A DNA stretch of 64,000 nucleotides from the NCBI RefSeq assembly GCF_001013905.1, contig NZ_LN831790.1, positions 3,982,001 to 4,046,000 on the forward strand, in the 5' to 3' direction. The stretch comes from Streptomyces leeuwenhoekii (GTDB lineage: Bacteria > Actinomycetota > Actinomycetes > Streptomycetales > Streptomycetaceae). This document shows, piece by piece, positions 55,662 to 64,000 of this stretch. A program made the position numbers and the translations under genes. Every line of letters starts with the position of its first letter. The stretch's first letter is position 1. The notes under the pieces were generated by a model. That model was not told the origin of the DNA, did not search any database, and saw only the letters and a program-made list of their open reading frames with translations.

Positions 55662-56129
55662 TCAGTCCGACTGCTGCCGCTTGGGCCGCCACACCACCAG
55701 CGCGCTGGTCTGCTGCACCTCCTGGTACGGCACCAGATCGCGCCGGTAGGAGGCGTGCACCGCGGCCTCACGCTGGCGCATCGCCGCCGCCGCTCCGTCG
55801 AGCGCGTCCTGGAGCTCCTGGACACGGGCCTGGAGCGCGGCGACCTGGTTCTCCAGTTCGATGATGCGCTTGATGCCGGCGAGGTTGATGCCCTCGTCCT
55901 GCGACAACTGCTGCACCTGGCGCAGGAGCTGGATGTCGCGGGCCGAGTAGCGCCGGCCCCGGCCGGCCGTGCGGTCCGGGGAGACGAGGCCGAGGCGGTC
56001 GTACTGCCGCAGCGTCTGCGGGTGCAGGCCGGAGAGCTGAGCGGCGACCGAGATGACGTAGACCGGGGTGTCCTCGGTCAGTTCATACGGTGAGAAACCC
56101 CCGCGCTGGCGGGGACGGCTGCCGTCCAT
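55662..56129 (-). CDS. hspR: Heat-shock repressor HspR (MerR family)
   Basis: 155 residues. MerR-type HTH at about 20-85 (TPVYVISVAAQLSGLHPQTLRQYDRLGLVSPDRTAGRGRRYSARDIQLLRQV), coiled coil (IIELENQVAALQARVQELQDALD) and the conserved tail YRRDLVPYQEVQQTSALVVWRPKR. HspR binds HAIR repeats and, with DnaK as co-repressor, turns off dnaK and clpB. ATG 56129 (MDGSRP) is chosen from the known HspR N terminus; a TTG at 56138 is possible. Last gene of the dnaK-grpE-dnaJ-hspR operon. Confidence 0.97.
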   Translation of the reverse strand: MDGSRPRQRGGFSPYELTEDTPVYVISVAAQLSGLHPQTLRQYDRLGLVSPDRTAGRGRRYSARDIQLLRQVQQLSQDEGINLAGIKRIIELENQVAALQARVQELQDALDGAAAAMRQREAAVHASYRRDLVPYQEVQQTSALVVWRPKRQQSD

Positions 56130-56134
56130 CTCCC

Positions 56135-57304
56135 TCAAGCTCCCTTCGCGGCCTGGAACAGCTCCGCCCGCGGGTCCTCCCCCGCGGTCGCCTCGCGATA
56201 CGCCTCGAGCGCGTCACGAGCCTTCCCCGACAGGTCCTTCGGAACACTCACCTCCACGGTGACCAGCAGATCACCGCGGGTGCCGTCCTTGCGGACCGCG
56301 CCCTTGCCCCGGGCTCGCATGGTGCGGCCGTTGGGGGTGCCCGCCGGCAGCTTCAGCGTGACCGGCGGCCCGCCCAGGGTCGGAACGCGGATCTCCCCGC
56401 CGAGGGCCGCCTCGGCATAGGTGACGGGCACGGTGACGGTGAGGTTGTCGCCCTTGCGGCCGAAGACCGGGTGGTCCTTGACGTGCACCACCACGTACAG
56501 GTCGCCCGCCGGGCCGCCCCGCTCGCCCGGCGCGCCCTTGCCGCGCAGCCGGATCCGCTGGCCGTCCGACACCCCGGCCGGGATGCGGACCTGCATCGTC
56601 CGGGAGGACTTGGCGCGGCCGGAGCCCTTGCAGACCTCGCAGGGGCTCTCCGCGATCAGGCCGCGTCCCTTGCAGTCCGGGCAGGGGTCGGTCAGCGAGA
56701 AGCCGCCGCCGGAGCCCCGGGCGACCTGGCCGGTGCCGACGCAGGTCGGGCACACCCGCGGCGTGCCGTTCTTGTCGCCGGTGCCCGAACAGGCCTTGCA
56801 GGGGGCCTGCGAGGACATCCTGAGCGGGACCGTCGCGCCCTCGATCGCCTCCGTGAAGCTGAGCGTGACCTCGGACTCGACGTCCTGGCCGCGCCGCGGC
56901 TGGGTGCGCGTGGCGCCCGTGCCGCCGCGGTTGAACAGGCCCCCGAAGACGTCACCGATCCCGCCGCCGAAGCCGCCGGCCCCCTGGCCCTGACCGCCGA
57001 ACAGGTCGCTCAGGTCGAAGTTGAAGGAGCCGCCGCCCGCGCCCGGCCCCGGGCGGAAGCCGCCGTTGCCGAAGAGGGCGCGGGCCTCGTCGTACTCCTT
57101 GCGCTTCTTGGGGTCGCCGAGGACGTCGTTCGCCTCGGAGATCTCCTTGAACCGCTCCTCGGCCCGGGCGTTGCCCTTGTTGGCGTCCGGGTGGAACTCG
57201 CGGGCGAGCTTCCGGTACGCCTTCTTGATCTCGGCCTCGGTGGCGTCCTTGGGGACGCCGAGGACCTTGTAGTAGTCCTTCTCGATGAAGTCCTTGGTGC
57301 TCAT
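56135..57304 (-). CDS. dnaJ: Chaperone DnaJ
   Basis: 389 residues. J domain with HPD (REFHPDANKG, about residues 38-42), Gly/Phe-rich region (about 75-140), four CxxCxGxG zinc repeats (CKACSGTG, CPTCVGTG, CPDCKGRG, CEVCKGSG, about 165-230), and C-terminal substrate-binding barrels. It delivers substrates to DnaK and stimulates its ATPase. 36 bp after grpE; its stop is 5 nt before the hspR ATG. Confidence 0.98.
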   Translation of the reverse strand: MSTKDFIEKDYYKVLGVPKDATEAEIKKAYRKLAREFHPDANKGNARAEERFKEISEANDVLGDPKKRKEYDEARALFGNGGFRPGPGAGGGSFNFDLSDLFGGQGQGAGGFGGGIGDVFGGLFNRGGTGATRTQPRRGQDVESEVTLSFTEAIEGATVPLRMSSQAPCKACSGTGDKNGTPRVCPTCVGTGQVARGSGGGFSLTDPCPDCKGRGLIAESPCEVCKGSGRAKSSRTMQVRIPAGVSDGQRIRLRGKGAPGERGGPAGDLYVVVHVKDHPVFGRKGDNLTVTVPVTYAEAALGGEIRVPTLGGPPVTLKLPAGTPNGRTMRARGKGAVRKDGTRGDLLVTVEVSVPKDLSGKARDALEAYREATAGEDPRAELFQAAKGA

Positions 57305-57340
57305 CCCCGACGTCCCTCCTTCCCTGCGTCCGTTATAACG

Positions 57341-59946
<2,606 letters not shown>

Positions 59947-60258
59947 TTATCCGCTTCTCCAGCGCAACCGCGCCGCGACCTGTGGAAACCCCGGACGACC
60001 GGAAGCAAAAAAGCCGGAGGCACCCGGACGACCGTCAACCCGGCCGCCCTCGCCTCACCCGGCGAGACCGGCGCCTACCCAGGCACGTCGAACCGAACAT
60101 CCCATATTGCCGAGATTTGCAAGAATGGTCACATCCCGTCCGGCGAGGCGCCGCGCCCGGCCGGGCGGCCGGTCAGGGTCGCCTCAGCGACGCAGATCAC
60201 CGCACGCCTGGCTACAGTGCGGCTGGAGATACGGGTAGTCTCAGACGGACTGGGTAAG

Positions 60259-60272
60259 TTACCGCTTAGTAA
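60259..60272. promoter_or_regulatory. TTAC-N6-GTAA inverted repeat
   Basis: TTAC CGCTTA GTAA, about 75 bp upstream of the Fe-S protein gene. Looks like a TetR-family operator; given the gene's likely role a fatty-acid-responsive repressor is possible. Confidence 0.4.
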
Positions 60273-60347
60273 TCAGCGCTGTATCCGTCATCACCGCCAA
60301 CACCGCGATCATCTCGCAGAACCGCCTCGCAGGCCCGAGGAGCCTCC

Positions 60348-62645
60348 ATGCAACTCGCCGCGATCATCGTGTCGCTGGTCCTGACCGTGGTCGGCGTGGC
60401 GCTGCTCGCGCGCGCCATCGGCCAGTTCGTCCGGTACTTCAGACTGGGCCAGCCCGTACCCGCCGGCACCCGGACCGACAACCCCTACCAGCGCAGTGTG
60501 ACGCTGGTGCGGGAGTTCCTCGGCCACACCCGCATGAACCGGTGGGGCATCGTCGGCATCGCCCACTGGTTCGTGGCCATCGGCTTCCTGACGCTGCCGC
60601 CGACCATCGTCACCGCCTACGGCCAGCTCTTCCAGGCCGACTGGACGCTGCCGGTCCTCGGCGGCTTCCTGCCGTACGAGCTGTACATCGAGTTCATCAG
60701 CGCGATGACGACCCTCGGCATCCTGGCGCTGATGGTCATCCGGCTGCTGAGCCTGCCCTCGCGTCCGGGCCGCAAGTCCCGCTTCGCGGGCTCCAAGATG
60801 GGCCAGGCGTACTTCGTCGAGTACGTCATCCTCACCATCGGCCTGGCGATCTACGTGCTGCGCGGCCTGGAGGGCGCCCTGCACCACGTGGACCACTACG
60901 AGGCCGCGTACTTCGCCTCGTACCCGCTGGTGCTGGCGTTCGAGGGACTGAGCGTCGCGACGCTGCAGAACCTGGTCTACCTCTTCGCCATGATCAAGCT
61001 GGGCACGACCATGATCTGGATGATCACGGTCAGCCTGAACACGAACATGGGCGTGGCCTGGCACCGCTTCCTGGCCTTCCCCAACATCTGGTTCAAGCGC
61101 AACGCCACCGGTGAGACGGCCCTGGGCGCGCTCCAGCCGATGACGAGCGGCGGCAAGCCGATCGACTTCACCGACCCCGGCGACGACGACGTCTTCGGCG
61201 TCTCCCAGGTCGAGCAGTTCTCCTGGAAGGGCCTGCTGGACTTCTCCACCTGCACCGAGTGCGGCCGCTGCCAGTCGCAGTGCCCCGCCTGGAACACCGG
61301 CAAGCCCCTCTCCCCCAAGCTGCTGATCATGTCCCTGCGGGACCACGCCCACGCCAAGGCGCCCTACCTGCTGGCCGGCGGCGGCAAGACGATGGAGGGC
61401 GAGGAGAAGGCCTCCGAGGAGCAGCTCAAGGACGTGCCCGCGTCCGCGCTGGCCGAGGCCGAGCGCCCGCTGGTCGGCACGCTGGAGGAGAACGGCGTCA
61501 TCGACCCGGACGTCCTGTGGTCCTGCACCACCTGCGGCGCCTGCGTCGAGCAGTGCCCCGTCGACATCGAGCACGTCGACCACATCGTCGACATGCGCCG
61601 CTACCAGGTGATGATCGAGTCCGCGTTCCCGTCCGAGGCGGGCACGATGCTCAAGAACCTGGAGAAGAAGGGCAACCCCTGGGGCCTGGCGAAGAAGCAG
61701 CGCCTGGAGTGGACCAAGGAGGTCGACTTCGAGGTGCCGGTCGTCGGCAAGGACATCGAGGACCTGTCCGAGGTCGAGTACCTGTACTGGGTCGGCTGCG
61801 CGGGCGCCCTGGAGGACCGCGCCAAGAAGACCACCAAGGCCTTCGCCGAGCTGCTCCACATCGCGGGCGTGAAGTTCGCGATCATGGGCGGCGACGAGAA
61901 GTGCACCGGCGACTCCGCCCGCCGCCTGGGCAACGAGCCCCTGTTCCAGGAGCTCGGCATGGAGAACGTCATGTCCCTCAACGCCGCCTTCGGCGAGGAG
62001 ATGGACGACGACGGCAAGGTGACGCCCGAGTCGAGGAAGCCGAAGTCGGCGAAGAAGATCGTCGCCACCTGCCCGCACTGCCTCAACACCCTGGGCAACG
62101 AGTACCCGCAGCTCGGCGGCGACTACGAGGTCATCCACCACACCCAGCTGCTCCAGCACCTGGTGGACGAGGGCAAGCTGATCCCGGTGACCCCGGTCGA
62201 CGGCATCATCACCTACCACGACCCGTGCTACCTGGGCCGCCACAACAAGATCTACACGCCTCCGCGCGAGATCATCGGCAAGGTCCCGGGCCTGCGCAAC
62301 GAGGAGATGCACCGCCACAAGGAGCGCGGCTTCTGCTGCGGCGCCGGCGGCGCCCGGATGTGGATGGAGGAGCGGATCGGCAAGCGCATCAACAACGAGC
62401 GCGTCGACGAGGCCCTCTCCCTCAACCCGGACATCGTCTCCACCGCCTGCCCGTTCTGCCTCGTGATGCTGACCGACTCGGTCAACGGCAAGAAGAACGA
62501 CGGCAAGGCCAAGGAGTCCATCCAGGTCGTCGACGTCGCCCAGTTGCTGCTGGACTCCGTCAAGACCCCGGTCACGGACGAGGACGAGCCCCCCGCGGGC
62601 ACGGCCGACCCCGCCGACGCCCCGGAGCCCGAACCGGTGAAGTGA
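60348..62645 (+). CDS. Membrane (Fe-S)-binding oxidoreductase, EtfD/FadF-like
   Basis: 765 residues with GAGGAG before the ATG. About five to six membrane helices (1-245, NarI/HdrE-like with conserved His), two [4Fe-4S] motifs (CTECGRCQSQCP near 303-314 and CTTCGACVEQCP near 393-404), then two cysteine-rich CCG domains of the heterodisulfide-reductase type (GCAGALEDR...CPHCLNTLGNEY...HDPCYLG, and CCGAGGARMW). This domain set matches mycobacterial EtfD (Rv0338c) and Bacillus FadF, which pass electrons from electron-transfer flavoprotein to menaquinone during fatty-acid oxidation. The assignment is by architecture. Standing next to dnaK also matches mycobacteria. Confidence 0.88.
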   Translation: MQLAAIIVSLVLTVVGVALLARAIGQFVRYFRLGQPVPAGTRTDNPYQRSVTLVREFLGHTRMNRWGIVGIAHWFVAIGFLTLPPTIVTAYGQLFQADWTLPVLGGFLPYELYIEFISAMTTLGILALMVIRLLSLPSRPGRKSRFAGSKMGQAYFVEYVILTIGLAIYVLRGLEGALHHVDHYEAAYFASYPLVLAFEGLSVATLQNLVYLFAMIKLGTTMIWMITVSLNTNMGVAWHRFLAFPNIWFKRNATGETALGALQPMTSGGKPIDFTDPGDDDVFGVSQVEQFSWKGLLDFSTCTECGRCQSQCPAWNTGKPLSPKLLIMSLRDHAHAKAPYLLAGGGKTMEGEEKASEEQLKDVPASALAEAERPLVGTLEENGVIDPDVLWSCTTCGACVEQCPVDIEHVDHIVDMRRYQVMIESAFPSEAGTMLKNLEKKGNPWGLAKKQRLEWTKEVDFEVPVVGKDIEDLSEVEYLYWVGCAGALEDRAKKTTKAFAELLHIAGVKFAIMGGDEKCTGDSARRLGNEPLFQELGMENVMSLNAAFGEEMDDDGKVTPESRKPKSAKKIVATCPHCLNTLGNEYPQLGGDYEVIHHTQLLQHLVDEGKLIPVTPVDGIITYHDPCYLGRHNKIYTPPREIIGKVPGLRNEEMHRHKERGFCCGAGGARMWMEERIGKRINNERVDEALSLNPDIVSTACPFCLVMLTDSVNGKKNDGKAKESIQVVDVAQLLLDSVKTPVTDEDEPPAGTADPADAPEPEPVK

Positions 62646-62679
62646 CCGGCACCGGCCCCTTCCGGGAAGCCCCCGGGTG

Positions 62680-62733
62680 ACGGCGACACCCCCAGCGTCC
62701 ACGCCTCCGCGCGGGGCCTGGGGGTGTCGCCGT
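62680..62733 (+). terminator. Terminator of the Fe-S protein gene
   Basis: Perfect 16-bp stem (ACGGCGACACCCCCAG/CTGGGGGTGTCGCCGT) with a 22-nt loop, 34 nt past the stop. Confidence 0.75.
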
Positions 62734-62953
62734 TGCCGGGGCGGACACCGCCGCCCTCCCCCCGGACGGACCACGCCCCTGCCGCCGCGGAACCCGGCGG
62801 CCCACCTCCTGGTGCCTGCCGCGCCGACGCTCGCCGACGTCCCCTAGGGGACGCGCCGGTGAACCTCCGTCATGGCCCGTAAGGGATGTCACAGCTCGGC
62901 CGCAAAGCCCGTCCCGAAAGGCCGGGCCCGGCACGTCACCCGCCGGGAACAGG

Positions 62954-62959
62954 TACGTT
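62954..62959 (+). promoter_or_regulatory. -10 element for a leaderless transcript
   Basis: TACGTT ends 7 nt before GTG 62967 and no SD is present; this decides the start of the Yip1-family gene. Confidence 0.6.
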
Positions 62960-62966
62960 CGAAGAC

Positions 62967-63953
62967 GTGGCTGGATTCAGGATCGGACGCGGCCGGGACA
63001 ACGGCGCTCCTCAGACGCGACCGCAACACCCCCCGTACGGGCAGCAGACGCCGCAGGGACCGTCGTACGGCTACCCCCCGGCGCCGCAGCCGTACCCGCA
63101 GCAGCAGCCGCCGTCCTACGGCGGCGGCCCCGGCGCGCCCGGCAGCCCGTGGCCGCAGCCGAACGGCGGCGGCTACGGCGGAGGCGGCCACGGCGAGCCG
63201 GAGTACTTCGGCGACGGCGGCGCCCACCCGCCGGGCCCGGCCGGACCGCAGGGCCCGCACGGCGGCGTCCCGGGCGCCCCGGCCGCCCCGCAGGGGGCCT
63301 ACGCCGCCAACAACCCGGGACACACCCAGGCCTTCTCGATCGGCGAGGACCCCTACACCCAGGGCGAGACCTACCGCGCCGGCTCGGCCGCCGGGCCGTC
63401 CGGCCCGATCGGGCCTCGCCTGCCCTGGAAGGAGCTGCTGAAGGGCATCGTCACCGCCCCCGACCAGACCTTCCTGCGGATGCGGGACTACACGATGTGG
63501 GGCCCCGCCCTCGTCGTCACCTTCTGCTACGGCCTGCTGGCGGTCTTCGGCTTCGACGGCGCCCGCGAGGACGCGATCAACGCCACCCTGTCGAACGCGA
63601 TCCCCATCGTGCTGACGACGTCCGTCGCGATGGTCCTGAGCGCCTTCGTCCTGGGCGTGGTCACCCACACCCTGGCCCGCCAGCTCGGCGGCGACGGCGC
63701 CTGGCAGCCCACGGTGGGCCTGTCCATGCTGATCATGTCCGTCACGGACGCGCCCCGCCTGGTCGTCGCGATGTTCCTCGGCGGCGACGCGCCCTTCGTC
63801 CAGATCCTCGGCTGGGCCACCTGGATCGCGGCCGGCGTCCTGCTGACCCTCATGGTCCGCCGCTCCCACGACCTGCCCTGGCCCAAGGCGCTCGGCGCCT
63901 CGGCGATCCAGTTGATCGCCCTGCTGTCGATCGTGAAGCTCGGCACGTTCTAG
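62967..63953 (+). CDS. Yip1-family membrane protein
   Basis: 328 residues from GTG (MAGFRIGRGRDN). Residues 10-130 are disordered and rich in Pro, Gly, Gln and Tyr; the Yip1 domain from about 155 begins PWKELLKGIVTAPDQTFLRMRD and has about five membrane helices (ALVVTFCYGLLAVFGF, IPIVLTTSVAMVLSAFVLGVV, VGLSMLIMSVTDAPRLVVAMFLG, ILGWATWIAAGVLLTLMV, ALGASAIQLIALLSIVKLG). Common in Streptomyces; function unknown. The leaderless -10 fixes the start rather than the longer frame from 62886. Confidence 0.88.
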   Translation: MAGFRIGRGRDNGAPQTRPQHPPYGQQTPQGPSYGYPPAPQPYPQQQPPSYGGGPGAPGSPWPQPNGGGYGGGGHGEPEYFGDGGAHPPGPAGPQGPHGGVPGAPAAPQGAYAANNPGHTQAFSIGEDPYTQGETYRAGSAAGPSGPIGPRLPWKELLKGIVTAPDQTFLRMRDYTMWGPALVVTFCYGLLAVFGFDGAREDAINATLSNAIPIVLTTSVAMVLSAFVLGVVTHTLARQLGGDGAWQPTVGLSMLIMSVTDAPRLVVAMFLGGDAPFVQILGWATWIAAGVLLTLMVRRSHDLPWPKALGASAIQLIALLSIVKLGTF

Positions 63954-64000
63954 CCGATCCGGACACGGCTCAGGCCATACGGAAAGCCCCCGGCGCCTCG

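Overview
The window is a 64 kb piece of a Streptomyces chromosome. The evidence is the very high GC content, the near-absolute G/C third positions, the GTG and TTG starts, the frequent leaderless starts (a -10 hexamer of TANNNT type about 7 nt before the start codon), DUF397/XRE regulators, and a gene order that matches the known ask/asd - recR - purA - kynA/kynU - fba/pyrE - clpB - dnaK region of the Streptomyces core chromosome. That synteny statement comes from general knowledge and was not searched. No rRNA, tRNA, CRISPR array, insertion sequence or prophage was recognised.

Layout. 1-5 kb: S9 peptidase, SURF1-like protein, and a SigE-family sigma factor coupled to a one-pass membrane protein. 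5-10 kb: aspartate pathway pair lysC-asd, a small secreted two-module cysteine protein, and a recombination cluster YbaB-RecR-DUF5063. 10-17 kb: SLATT protein, Ser/Thr kinase, class-III aminotransferase, GntR regulator, two hypotheticals. 17-22.5 kb: a 1536-residue Rhs/YD-repeat polymorphic toxin with a low-GC C-terminal tip and an adjacent candidate immunity gene. 22.6-24.5 kb: XRE-DUF397 regulators and two small genes behind a promoter with a palindrome on its -35. 24.6-33.8 kb: purA, a degenerate diacylglycerol-kinase-like protein, a GbsR/MarR regulator divergent from an ABC exporter, a P450, and a two-component system. 33.9-38 kb: an alpha/beta hydrolase (possible kynurenine formamidase), TetR, kynU and kynA. 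38-50 kb: DUF3151, class II aldolase, pyrE, aldose epimerase, SRPBCC membrane protein, membrane spermidine-synthase-like protein, DUF2617, a Gly/Cys-rich peptide, an aspartate-type aminotransferase, a YbjN protein and clpB. 50-55.6 kb (accessory): PPOX oxidoreductase, a coupled secreted peptide plus degenerate Rieske-like protein, two paralogous LuxR-type regulators, an orphan sugar-binding lipoprotein and a frameshifted pseudogene. 55.6-60 kb: dnaK-grpE-dnaJ-hspR operon. 60-64 kb: a membrane Fe-S oxidoreductase related to EtfD/FadF and a Yip1-family protein.

Regulatory logic. HspR (encoded at the end of the dnaK operon) should repress both dnaK and clpB: HAIR-type inverted repeats (CTTGAGT-N7-ACTCAAG) are visible upstream of both, a perfect one before clpB and one or two imperfect ones before dnaK. 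Many gene ends carry long G/C-rich hairpins that probably act as terminators, including a 46-nt perfect palindrome near 44.87 kb.

The best candidates for something undescribed are (a) the toxin tip/immunity pair at 21.59-22.45 kb and (b) the set at 50.8-53.5 kb: a 48-residue exported peptide whose gene is 1 nt from a Rieske-fold protein lacking all cluster ligands, divergent from a LuxR-type regulator that has a paralogue next door.
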